The notes below the pieces were generated by a model. The model was given only the letters and a program-made list of their open reading frames with translations. It had not been told where the DNA came from and did no database searches. A stretch of 64,000 bases of DNA from Chitinophagaceae bacterium (GTDB taxonomy: Bacteria > Bacteroidota > Bacteroidia > Chitinophagales > Chitinophagaceae). The stretch's first letter is position 1, and every line of letters begins with the position of its first letter. Of the stretch, positions 25,442 to 34,134 are shown one piece after another. The position numbers were made by a program, and so were the translations under genes. The stretch is taken from assembly GCA_017307755.1 (NCBI GenBank), contig JAFKGQ010000020.1, forward strand, positions 1 to 64,000, read 5' to 3'.

Positions 25442-26908
25442 ATGTCGACTCCGGATATATCCTATTTATTTGAATCCGCTCCCGCCGTGCAGATCGTCCG
25501 TATGCGGAATGCACACTGGGTGATCCCCTTCCTTTTCAAAGCTTTCAAGACAGAAAATATCCTGTCTCTTCCCGAACCTGCTCTCATCAGCCTCCTGGCC
25601 GAAGAGCTCCGCAACCACTCGGAAGGCACCGAAGACCTGGAAGAAGCCCGTATTGAATTTGGAGAGGATGAAGAAAGCCGCGCCCGGAAATATCTGCTCA
25701 ACTGGGTACAACGCCGGCTCCTCCAGGATTTTCCTGATGCCGAAGCCGTCACTCAATACCAGCTCAGCGCACATACCGAAAAACTCTTCCAGTGGCTGCA
25801 GTCGCTGGAGAAAAGACAGTTCGTAGGCACCGAAAGCCGTTTCCGCTTCCTCTTCCAGACCCTGCGCGAAATGGTGGAATACACAGAGGACAATGCAGCC
25901 AAAAGGCTGGAAGAATTAAAGAACCGCAAGGCGGAAATAGATAAGGAGATCCGTCGGATAGAGATGGGGTTCGCTCCTGAAATATTTACTAATGCCCAGC
26001 TCCGTGAAAGACTGGATTGGTTCACCCGTCTGAGCCATGAATTGCTCAGCGACTTCCGGGAAGTAGAGGATAATTTCAAATACATCCACCGTCATATCGT
26101 CGAACAGCACACAAAAGCAGAGGTCCACAAAGGAGCCATCGTCGGATACGCTTTCGAAGCTTACGACGCCCTTCGCAAAAGCGATCAGGGAAAAAGCTTT
26201 TATGCCTTCTGGGATTTCCTGGTTTCCCGCGCCGGACAGGAAGAATGGCGCGAGCTCACAGAACAGTTGCTCCTGCTGTTGCAGGACAGGGGTATTGACG
26301 GGGACGGGGACTTTGTACAGAATATCAAATCCCTGCTCCTCCAGCAAGGTCGCAGCGTATACGACTCCAACGACAGGATGGCTGAAAAGCTCAGCCGCAT
26401 CATCACAGAAAAAGAGATCGCCCGGCATCGTCGCCTGCGACAGCAGATCGGCAGCATCAAGGAACTCGTCTTCCAGTTCATGGACGAAGCCCCTCCTCCC
26501 TGCGGCTTACAGCTGCAGGAACCCACGGCCATAAAAATGAACATGGAAAGACGGCTGAACCTCACGGAGAAACAGGCGCCCGGCATCGTACGTCAGCCTT
26601 CCAACGCCAAGGAAAAGGTAGAGGATCTGCTCCGGTTCAACAGACTTCTAAACACCACCCATATCGATAGAAAAAAACTCTGGCAGAACGTGGAGAACGC
26701 CCTCCGCAAAAGGACGACCGCCACACTCTCCGAGATCATCGAAACCACAGGTCTGGAACACGGCGTGGCTGAAGTGGTAAGTTATTTCAGCTTTCTCCGC
26801 GAAAAAGCCTCCCGGGTACAAGCTATGCAGGAGATCACCGAACTCATACCCCTGGACGAGGACAGGACCAGGTTTATTGAAGTACCCTATCTGCTATTCA
26901 GCAAATAA
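25442..26908 (+). CDS. jetA: JetA/MksF-like kleisin (DUF3375)
   Basis: 488 aa, the usual DUF3375 length. The N-terminus (SYLFESAPAVQIVRMRNAHW, then FLFKAF) is a winged-helix-like part, followed by a long helical region (about 150-250, rich in Glu, Arg and Leu) and a C-terminal winged-helix segment ending in IEVPYLLFSK. In type I Wadjet systems JetA is the kleisin that bridges the SMC heads; in MksBEF condensins the same position is MksF. It is followed by jetB after 11 bases. Family assignment is from memory of DUF3375. Confidence 0.82.
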   Translation: MSTPDISYLFESAPAVQIVRMRNAHWVIPFLFKAFKTENILSLPEPALISLLAEELRNHSEGTEDLEEARIEFGEDEESRARKYLLNWVQRRLLQDFPDAEAVTQYQLSAHTEKLFQWLQSLEKRQFVGTESRFRFLFQTLREMVEYTEDNAAKRLEELKNRKAEIDKEIRRIEMGFAPEIFTNAQLRERLDWFTRLSHELLSDFREVEDNFKYIHRHIVEQHTKAEVHKGAIVGYAFEAYDALRKSDQGKSFYAFWDFLVSRAGQEEWRELTEQLLLLLQDRGIDGDGDFVQNIKSLLLQQGRSVYDSNDRMAEKLSRIITEKEIARHRRLRQQIGSIKELVFQFMDEAPPPCGLQLQEPTAIKMNMERRLNLTEKQAPGIVRQPSNAKEKVEDLLRFNRLLNTTHIDRKKLWQNVENALRKRTTATLSEIIETTGLEHGVAEVVSYFSFLREKASRVQAMQEITELIPLDEDRTRFIEVPYLLFSK

Positions 26909-26919
26909 ATCGACAAACA

Positions 26920-27507
26920 ATGCCTGACAAACATACCATATTACCGTACACGCCGGTGCTTATAAAGCTCCTCAAAGGCCCCGTAGAATACCTGGAAAAA
27001 GGCGCCTGGGAACAGCTGTTGCAATACCAGGTCGAATTGACCCGATTCCTCCAACAACTGGGGCTCGTCCTGGTACTGGAAAAAGACGACGGTTACGCCT
27101 ACCTGGAACAGATGCGTCTCGACGAAGAGGAGAATGTAGCCGGCTGGGTCCGGCGCGTCCAGCTGGGCTATGAAGAGAGTATCCTGCTGGTCCTGCTGAG
27201 GGATATGATGGCGGAATTCGAAGTAGGGGACGCTGGCGCGCGGGAGCTGATAAAAAAAAGACGGGAGATCAAGGAATACGCAGAACTCTTCTTTAAGGAG
27301 AACCCCAGCCGGGTAAAGTTCATACGCGACCTGGACAGGCTCATCGATCGCGTGGAAGAGCTGGACTTCATAGAAAAGATCGAGCAGGCCGACCTGTCTG
27401 ACGAAGAGAAATTCCGTATCAAAAAGATCATAAAAGCAAGAGTTGACCACGAGATCCTTGAAAACTTTAAAAACCAATTGACGCAATATGCAACTGGGCG
27501 TATTTAG
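26920..27507 (+). CDS. jetB: JetB/MksE-like kleisin-binding protein (DUF4194)
   Basis: 195 aa. Tandem winged-helix protein of the DUF4194 type: LLKGPVEYLEKGAWEQLLQY, YLEQMRLDEEE, and ILLVLLRDMMAEFEVGD are consistent with the KITE subunits of SMC complexes. Such subunits bind the kleisin JetA. The 3-prime end overlaps the jetC start by 20 bases, which indicates translational coupling and fixed stoichiometry. Confidence 0.8.
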   Translation: MPDKHTILPYTPVLIKLLKGPVEYLEKGAWEQLLQYQVELTRFLQQLGLVLVLEKDDGYAYLEQMRLDEEENVAGWVRRVQLGYEESILLVLLRDMMAEFEVGDAGARELIKKRREIKEYAELFFKENPSRVKFIRDLDRLIDRVEELDFIEKIEQADLSDEEKFRIKKIIKARVDHEILENFKNQLTQYATGRI

Positions 27508-30500
27508 TACCGACGAGGCCAAATCAGGTTTTCGTTTGCAATACATGGAGATCTTCAACTGGGGTACCTTCGACGAGCATGTGTGGAAGATACAGCCGGT
27601 AGGGGAAACCTCGCTGCTCACCGGCGCCAACGGCAGCGGCAAGACCACTTTCGTAGATGCCCTCCTCACCTTGATCGTGCCCGAAAAAAAACACCGTTTT
27701 TATAATCAATCCTCCGGCAGCGAAAAAAAAGGCGATCGGACCGAGGAAACCTATGTCCTCGGCGGTTACGGCACGATGAACACCGGAGAGGCCCAAACCA
27801 GTAAAACCCTCTATCTCCGGGAGAATAAGGATCAAGCCTATAGCATCCTGCTGGCGCATTTCTCCAACGAAGCTGAACAATATGTCACGCTTTTCCAAGT
27901 ACGCTGGTTCAGCGGTTCGGAGATGAAAAGGGTCTTTGCCATCGCTCATAAACCTCTTCATATCGAGAACGACTTCCGCCCTTTTGATCTCAACGGCGCC
28001 TGGCGCCGCCGCATCGATCAGCAATACAACAAAGGCAGCCGCAAACAGGTGGAGTGGTTCGACGCTGCCAGCCGCTATGCCCAACGGCTGGTGGAAGTAT
28101 TGGGTATGCAAAGCATGCAGGCCCTCAGCCTTTTTAATCAGACCATGGGTATCAAAGTGCTGGGCGAGCTAAACGAGTTCATCCGCACCAATATGCTGGA
28201 GCCAAAGAATATGGAACAGGAGTTCCAGGAGCTGAAAAAACACCTGTCCACCCTCTCCGATGCCCAGCGCAACATCGAAAAGTCGGAAGAACAGATCCGC
28301 CTTCTCCAACCATTGGAAAAACATTCCCGGGCTTTCCAGACAGGCTCAGATCAGCTGCGGCTGGTCCGCCAGGAGCTAGATACCGTAAAAGTCTGGAATA
28401 GCTATACAAAATACCACCTGCTGGACGAAGCCATCCGGAACAAAGAGAAAGAAACCCGGGACTTACGCGACACCCTCGACGCACTCCGCGAAAAGATCGC
28501 CGGCTTGCAGGAAGAAGAAAGACAGACACGCAACCAGCTGGAACAAAACAAGGCCGGACAACGCCTGCAGCAGCTGGAAAAAGACCTGCAGGTCCTGGAA
28601 AAGGAATATAAAGAGGCGGAAGCAGGGTTGCGACAATTCACGGACTGGGGCGTCGCGCTTCATCTGCCCGAAACCCATCCCGGCGATGAGACAGCTTACC
28701 AACGTATAAAAAAGGAGGCAGATCGGATGGAGAAGAGACTGGCAGGTGACCTCCGGAACAATGACGAAGACCTCTATCAGGCCCAGGGACAGCTGGAAAA
28801 GTTCCGCAAGGAAAAGGACGGCATCGAAGCAGAACTAAATATCCTCCTGGAGAACAAGAACAATATTCCAGGTCACCTCATCCGTCTTCGCCGGGATATC
28901 TGCCAGGGTCTGAAGCTGGAAGAGCACGAACTGCCCTTCGCCGGCGAGCTCATGCAAATCAGCGCAACCCAAACAGACTGGCAGCCGGCCCTGGAAAAAC
29001 TTTTGTATCCGCTCTCCACCCGTCTGCTGGTGCCGGACAAACAATACAAAAAGGTCAACAAATACGTCAACAACACCAACCTTGGGGGCCGTCTGGTATA
29101 CAACCATGTAAAAGATATCGCGCTCAAACAGTTCGCCGACAAAGACACCGTATGGCATAAACTGGAATTCCATCCCGAACACCCCCTGAGCGCCTGGGTA
29201 AGCCAGCAGGTCATACAACAATACAATTACAGTTGCGTAGACAACGAAAAAGCCCTCGAACGTTATGAAAAAGCCATTACGCTCAACGGTCTTGTAAAAA
29301 ATCGCGACCGGCATGAAAAGGACGACCGGCCGGAGCGCAACGACCCCAGCCGTTATGCCATGGGATGGAACAACGAAAAAAAGAAAGTAGCGCTTCAGGA
29401 TAGAAGAGCAAAGCTGGTCAGCTCTATAGATCAGTCGGAAGAAGCCCGCCAGCGGGCGGAGAACAAACGGCGCAGGCTGCAGGAACAGGTTTTCGCTGTC
29501 AAACGTATACTGGAACATTCCGGGTTCGGCCAGATCAACACAGCACGTATACAACGGGATATATACAGCGCCGAAGAGCAAATGACCCAGCTTAAGAAAA
29601 GCAGCGATAGCCTGAAAACCCTTACGCAACAGCTGGAAACGATCCGCACCGCTATCACAGCCGGCGAGTCGGCAAGAGATGAATTCATCGGTAAAATAAG
29701 GTTGGGTGAGAATTCCCTTGAACAGATGGAGAAAGATCGCCTGGAACGAAAACCTCTTTTAGACCTGTTGACCGACAACGACCGGGAACAGCTCCTGCAG
29801 TTCCAGCAAAAACATGCCGGGGAATTGACTGGCATCAGCCTGGAGAATATAGATGCCGTATGCCGCCGCCTCACGGAAGAGGCGGAGAACAGCGTCCGCC
29901 AGCTGGAAGATACTGTCCAACGGGAAGGACGGGAGCTCGACCGTGCCATGATGCGTGTCAAGAACCCCTCCCCCGAGATCATGCAGCGCTTTACCGACTG
30001 GATTGCCGATGTCCAGCAACTGCCCGGCGAGAGGGAATATGCCGATGAATACCTGGAGTGGCTGAACAAACTGCAAACAGAAAACCTTCCGCGCTATAAA
30101 AAAGACTTCGAACGGCTGTTGCACGATACCGCCGTAATAAAAATGGGCGTTCTGAATGAAGAGCTGGAAAGCTGGGAAAGAAAGATAAAGAACAGTATTA
30201 TCACACTCAACGGCTCGCTGTCGGGTATCAATTTCAACAGACTTCCCGACACCTATATTCAATTAGGTATCCGGCCTGTTGCCGATACGACGATCAAAGA
30301 GTTCAGGCACAAGTTGTTGAATGCGCTGCCACAGGCCGCCGACTGGCAGCAGAACAGCTTTGAAGAAAAAGCCCTGCATTTTTCACAGAATGTACAATCC
30401 CTTATCAGAGCCCTCGATGAAAGCGACTCCTACAGGGCGCGGGTATTGGACGTACGCAATTGGTTCGAATTCTGGGCTGATGAGAAATTCAGGGAAACGC

Positions 30501-30883
30501 ACGAGCTGAAAAAGACCTATCGTCAGATGGGCCAGCTGTCAGGAGGTGAAAAAGCCCAGCTGACCTACACCATCCTTTGCAGCGCCATCGCCTATCAGTT
30601 CGGCATCACCCGGGAGGGCCGCAATGCAAAAAGCCTCCGTTTTATTGCTGTGGATGAAAGCTTTAGCAACCAGGATGAGGAAAAGGCGACGTATCTGATG
30701 GAGCTTTGCAAACAGCTCCACCTTCAGCTGCTGGTGGTGACTCCCAGCGATAAGATCCAGATCGTGGAGGATTTTATCGCCCATGTCCATCTCGTCCAGC
30801 GGGTGAACAGCAGACACAGTATTCTTTTCAATATGACAAAGAAGGAGTTGAAGGAAAGGCGAGAGGTTGTTTTGAATGATTGA
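27488..30883 (+). CDS. jetC: JetC/MksB-like SMC ATPase
   Basis: 1131 aa. Walker A is GANGSGKTT (residues 46-54). Two long coiled-coil parts (about 240-420 and 640-900, heptad-rich with Glu, Gln, Arg and Leu) flank a central globular region (about 440-610), as in an SMC hinge. The C-terminal head has the signature LSGGEKAQ (about 1016) and Walker B IAVDESF with the catalytic Glu (about 1055). All ATPase residues look intact. It should load on DNA and extrude loops. No JetD/MksG nuclease gene follows: the next gene, 56 bases on, codes for a beta-barrel protein. Confidence 0.87.
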   Translation: MQLGVFSTDEAKSGFRLQYMEIFNWGTFDEHVWKIQPVGETSLLTGANGSGKTTFVDALLTLIVPEKKHRFYNQSSGSEKKGDRTEETYVLGGYGTMNTGEAQTSKTLYLRENKDQAYSILLAHFSNEAEQYVTLFQVRWFSGSEMKRVFAIAHKPLHIENDFRPFDLNGAWRRRIDQQYNKGSRKQVEWFDAASRYAQRLVEVLGMQSMQALSLFNQTMGIKVLGELNEFIRTNMLEPKNMEQEFQELKKHLSTLSDAQRNIEKSEEQIRLLQPLEKHSRAFQTGSDQLRLVRQELDTVKVWNSYTKYHLLDEAIRNKEKETRDLRDTLDALREKIAGLQEEERQTRNQLEQNKAGQRLQQLEKDLQVLEKEYKEAEAGLRQFTDWGVALHLPETHPGDETAYQRIKKEADRMEKRLAGDLRNNDEDLYQAQGQLEKFRKEKDGIEAELNILLENKNNIPGHLIRLRRDICQGLKLEEHELPFAGELMQISATQTDWQPALEKLLYPLSTRLLVPDKQYKKVNKYVNNTNLGGRLVYNHVKDIALKQFADKDTVWHKLEFHPEHPLSAWVSQQVIQQYNYSCVDNEKALERYEKAITLNGLVKNRDRHEKDDRPERNDPSRYAMGWNNEKKKVALQDRRAKLVSSIDQSEEARQRAENKRRRLQEQVFAVKRILEHSGFGQINTARIQRDIYSAEEQMTQLKKSSDSLKTLTQQLETIRTAITAGESARDEFIGKIRLGENSLEQMEKDRLERKPLLDLLTDNDREQLLQFQQKHAGELTGISLENIDAVCRRLTEEAENSVRQLEDTVQREGRELDRAMMRVKNPSPEIMQRFTDWIADVQQLPGEREYADEYLEWLNKLQTENLPRYKKDFERLLHDTAVIKMGVLNEELESWERKIKNSIITLNGSLSGINFNRLPDTYIQLGIRPVADTTIKEFRHKLLNALPQAADWQQNSFEEKALHFSQNVQSLIRALDESDSYRARVLDVRNWFEFWADEKFRETHELKKTYRQMGQLSGGEKAQLTYTILCSAIAYQFGITREGRNAKSLRFIAVDESFSNQDEEKATYLMELCKQLHLQLLVVTPSDKIQIVEDFIAHVHLVQRVNSRHSILFNMTKKELKERREVVLND

Positions 30884-30939
30884 TTACCGTCATTTGTTAA
30901 AAAATATGCGCTGCCGCTGAATTTGATTAATTTTAATCA

Positions 30940-31647
30940 ATGAGGCTCGCCGTCCTTTTTACCATTGTGTTCCTGGCTTCAACACGCCTGCTTGCCCAGG
31001 CGCCTGTTGATTCCACATTCTCATTGCTGTTCAATGGCGGCGTCAGCTTCACCCATGCCAACGATCCCCATATCAATCGCTGGCTGGCCAAATACGGTTA
31101 TCCCACGGAACCACATGTTCCATCCAGCCTTCATTTTGAGCTAAGCGCCATGCCCGTGAACTCCCGGCAGATGTATTCCGTCCGGGTATCTGTCATAAAC
31201 TCCGGGAAGAACCTTACCTCCTTCAACCTGCTGTTGGGCATGTACACCGCACTGATAAAGGATCCCAAATTTCTTCTGATGGCCGGCGCGGGCGTAGGTT
31301 TCCATAGGGACATCATCGCGCTCAACGGGGATATGCCGCCGGAATACAAACAACTCGCCGCCCGTTATAACAAACCATTGGGTCTTCGCAGGGGCGGTTG
31401 CCTCATTGAGCCGGCACTCAGAGCGTTCTGGTTCCCGGTCAATATCCACCAGTTACAGCTGGGACTCTTCGCCGGCGTAGGTGTCGATATGGACTTCAAT
31501 TCCAGATGGCGCCTGGGCTATTTCGACAATAGCAAGGGTAAAGCCAGCCATTTCAAACGGTTGACAAAACCCTCGGATCAGCAACGGGTCAGCGAATACG
31601 GATTGGCCTACAATGCAGGTCTGTCCCTCCGTCTTCATCTGCTATAG
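30940..31647 (+). CDS. predicted outer-membrane beta-barrel protein
   Basis: 235 aa with a signal peptide ending at LLAQA (residue about 21). The rest has alternating hydrophobic residues in strands (QMYSVRVSVINSG, FLLMAGAGVGFHRD, HQLQLGLFAGVGVDMDF) and ends in SLRLHLL, as expected for an outer-membrane barrel. I cannot place it in a named family. It lies 56 bases after jetC, but its envelope location makes membership in the Jet operon unlikely. Confidence 0.65.
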   Translation: MRLAVLFTIVFLASTRLLAQAPVDSTFSLLFNGGVSFTHANDPHINRWLAKYGYPTEPHVPSSLHFELSAMPVNSRQMYSVRVSVINSGKNLTSFNLLLGMYTALIKDPKFLLMAGAGVGFHRDIIALNGDMPPEYKQLAARYNKPLGLRRGGCLIEPALRAFWFPVNIHQLQLGLFAGVGVDMDFNSRWRLGYFDNSKGKASHFKRLTKPSDQQRVSEYGLAYNAGLSLRLHLL

Positions 31648-31656
31648 CGCCTTTTT

Positions 31657-32490
31657 CTACCCTCGGCCAGCGTCATCCGGCGGTGGTATCGTCTTCCAAT
31701 AGTGGACTGCATGATCGACCAGTATCTTTGAGGAGATCATCATAGCCTCTCCAATCCCGATCGGAAATTTTTTGACTACTTTTTCTTTTTGCAATCTTTC
31801 TCCTATAGGCAGAAAGTGTCTTGAATCTATCAACGCGGGCTCTTTATAGACTTTCCATATACGCCTCCCGGCTTCCATAATGGGTGATCCCTGGATATTT
31901 TTCGGTCTTTCAGGCCATGCGCGCTGTTCTGCAAGGTGCAGCATGGTGCAAACATCAAACGCGACTCCAAGCAATAGAATTTGAGCATCTTCAGCATACA
32001 GTTTTCCCAGTGGTGAAGTTTCTCCCAGCGGGTCTTCGATAAAATGGTCAGCTACAATTTTATCAGCAAGTATACCCACCGCGGAAAATGAACAGGTCGG
32101 ATGAAGACTACGTTTAACACCCGGCCAGGTACGGAAAAGTTCCGCCACCGCACCCATATCTTTTGTCGGGGATATAGCAGGATCATATGCCGGCATTTCA
32201 TTACGTATTGTATCAATCCAGTTAGCAGGTACTGGCGGCATGACCCATCCGGCAGGGTCGGTTAAATAGTTGGTATGGGAAGGCATGACTAACGTTCCTT
32301 CCGGACCAATAGCATCCGTAAGCGCTTGAATAACCCCTATAGGACCACCGGCAATCCAACCCAAATTATTCATAGAAGTATGAACGAGCACACACGTTCC
32401 TGTCTTCAATCCTCCATCACGTAGCTGCCTGGCGAGGCTTGCGCGCGTAGAAGGGACATGACGTTCCGAGATCAGATCTTTTTCGCTCAT
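31657..32490 (-). CDS. AAC(3)-family (Antibiotic_NAT) acetyltransferase
   Basis: 277 aa. Motifs of the aminoglycoside N3-acetyltransferase family are clear: VHTSMNNLGW, GTLVMPSHTNYLTDP, RSLHPTCSFSAVG, DPLGETSPLGKLY, and ILLLGVAFDVCTMLHLAE. These build the acetyl-CoA site and the substrate pocket. Chromosomal relatives occur in many environmental bacteria and need not confer resistance. The stop codon lies nine bases from the end of the beta-barrel gene on the other strand. No mobile element flanks it here. Confidence 0.85.
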   Translation of the reverse strand: MSEKDLISERHVPSTRASLARQLRDGGLKTGTCVLVHTSMNNLGWIAGGPIGVIQALTDAIGPEGTLVMPSHTNYLTDPAGWVMPPVPANWIDTIRNEMPAYDPAISPTKDMGAVAELFRTWPGVKRSLHPTCSFSAVGILADKIVADHFIEDPLGETSPLGKLYAEDAQILLLGVAFDVCTMLHLAEQRAWPERPKNIQGSPIMEAGRRIWKVYKEPALIDSRHFLPIGERLQKEKVVKKFPIGIGEAMMISSKILVDHAVHYWKTIPPPDDAGRG

Positions 32491-32539
32491 AAAAAAAGGG
32501 ATTGCTTACCTGATGAGACAAAAATACAGTAAAAAAGTA

Positions 32540-32559
32540 GCCCCCATGGAAATGGGGGC
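32540..32559 (-). terminator. rho-independent terminator for the T9SS gene
   Basis: Arms GCCCCCAT and ATGGGGGC form a perfect 8-bp stem around a 4-base loop. On the minus strand the hairpin is followed by TACTTTTTT, so it should stop transcription coming from the sorting-domain gene at 32637. Confidence 0.75.
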
Positions 32560-32636
32560 CCCTGTAACTATTAACTATTAACACCTTTGAGTAACCCGGA
32601 TACATCGCTGTATCCTTCTATAAAAAACGCTCTTTA

Positions 32637-33980
32637 TTACATGCGATTGATCAACAGCTTGCTGCTTTCATGCATCCCATCCTGGGACGAAACATACAGG
32701 ACATACCATCCCGATGCGGCCTGCTGTAAGGGAAAGGTCACCGTGGTGCCGGCCCCGCCAGACACACTCTTTTCCTGCAACACCACACCAGCCTGGTTGA
32801 TAAGACGCACCGTTACCATGCCTGACCGGGTGCCGCCCAGCGTCACATTCACGTAATCCCGGGCCGGGTTGGGGTAGAAGCTGATATGATTGATCACCGA
32901 ACCCTGCAATACCTTCACTTCACTGTATACGGCACTGCCATCAAGATCCACCATCTTCAGACGATAGTAGTTCGTGCCGGTCAACATCTTGCCGTCCGTA
33001 TATGAATAATCCGTAGGTAAAGAAGCATTCCCCTTGGCCTGAACCGTTGCTATCGTATTCCAACCGCTTCCGTCCGCACTGCGTTCGATCTCAAATCGGC
33101 TGGAATTTGTTTCCATCTTCGTCTCCCAGCTCAGCGCCGCCGTTCCATCATTATTGTTTTGGACAGAAAACCCGGATAGGATCACCGGTAAAGAACCTCC
33201 CGGTATGACACCCGATGTGGACAGCGTGGCAGGGCCATACAGCGAGGGGTTCGAACATGCATGCTGACCATTGCCGCCACAGTTCATCGTGCTGTTGGAT
33301 GTAGAGTAGGATTTAGACAAATTTGCATTCGTGCTGTGCGCAGGAGTAGCATAGTAATTCGCCCAGTTGTAATACACATTATTATTGTTGCTTACGACAA
33401 TGCTGGAAAGACCGTAGAGGTCCACCGTGGGTCCGCTGACCGTAAACGCGGCATTACTGGTCCTGCTGCCATCGCCGATAGCGATCTTGCTTGTGCTGGA
33501 TAAGTTGATCTGTGTGCTTGAGCCGCCCGTGGAATACATCGTGGCGTTATCATACAGGTTCACGTTGCTGCTGACCAGATCCACCTGGTAACTGGTGTTG
33601 AAATAAGATCCGTTGTAAAAGGTGAAGGTGCTGCCCGTCAACGCCAGAGGAGCATTGACAATGACCTTACCGTTATTACCATAGATATTAAAATTGACCT
33701 GCTTAAAATTGGTAGTGACCACACTGCTGCCCGTATATTGGATATTCAGGGTCTGATCCGTCATGGATATATTTCCACCCTGGAAAGTGCAGTTCTGACA
33801 AGAAAAAGACCCGTCGATCGTCAGTGTCACCCCGGAAGAGATGACAATAGTACAATTGGCGCAGGTATTCGGAAGTACGGCAGACCAATTCTTGTTGGAA
33901 GTGATCGTATAGGTCGTTTGTCCGTGGACAATGTTAAGGGTCAGGGTAAAAAGAACGATAATGTAAAACTTCAAATTCAT
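32637..33980 (-). CDS. T9SS type A sorting-domain protein
   Basis: 447 aa from ATG 33980, which starts the signal peptide MNLKFYIIVLFTLTLNIVHG; an upstream ATG at 34019 adds 13 residues and is less likely. The central part (about 20-280) is Ser/Thr/Asn-rich and beta-helix-like (YTITSNKNWS, NCTIVISSGVTL, repeated short strands). After it come a fibronectin-like segment (SWETKMETNSSRFEIERSAD, then YYRLKMVDLDG) and the C-terminal type IX sorting domain, beginning ISFYPNPARDYVNV and ending LLINRM. It should be secreted to the cell surface. The ligand is unknown. Confidence 0.85.
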   Translation of the reverse strand: MNLKFYIIVLFTLTLNIVHGQTTYTITSNKNWSAVLPNTCANCTIVISSGVTLTIDGSFSCQNCTFQGGNISMTDQTLNIQYTGSSVVTTNFKQVNFNIYGNNGKVIVNAPLALTGSTFTFYNGSYFNTSYQVDLVSSNVNLYDNATMYSTGGSSTQINLSSTSKIAIGDGSRTSNAAFTVSGPTVDLYGLSSIVVSNNNNVYYNWANYYATPAHSTNANLSKSYSTSNSTMNCGGNGQHACSNPSLYGPATLSTSGVIPGGSLPVILSGFSVQNNNDGTAALSWETKMETNSSRFEIERSADGSGWNTIATVQAKGNASLPTDYSYTDGKMLTGTNYYRLKMVDLDGSAVYSEVKVLQGSVINHISFYPNPARDYVNVTLGGTRSGMVTVRLINQAGVVLQEKSVSGGAGTTVTFPLQQAASGWYVLYVSSQDGMHESSKLLINRM

Positions 33981-34134
33981 ACGAGTACTTATAAAGGGGT
34001 TCGCTAAACGTATTGCCAAGCGAATGCCACTATTATAAATACTTGTATATCAAAGAGAAGTCAACAATTCATTTGAGAGAACATTTCCATAATCTGGAAA
34101 ATATTACAAGAATTGGAATTTTTCCTTTTTTGGG

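Noticed and set aside
28835..29629. Minus-strand open frame (264 aa) inside jetC
   Set aside because: Shadow of the SMC coiled-coil coding sequence, rich in Phe and Val with no family pattern.
30884..32490. Search for jetD directly after jetC
   Set aside because: The beta-barrel protein has a signal peptide and the next gene is an AAC(3)-like enzyme; neither resembles a Toprim-type JetD.
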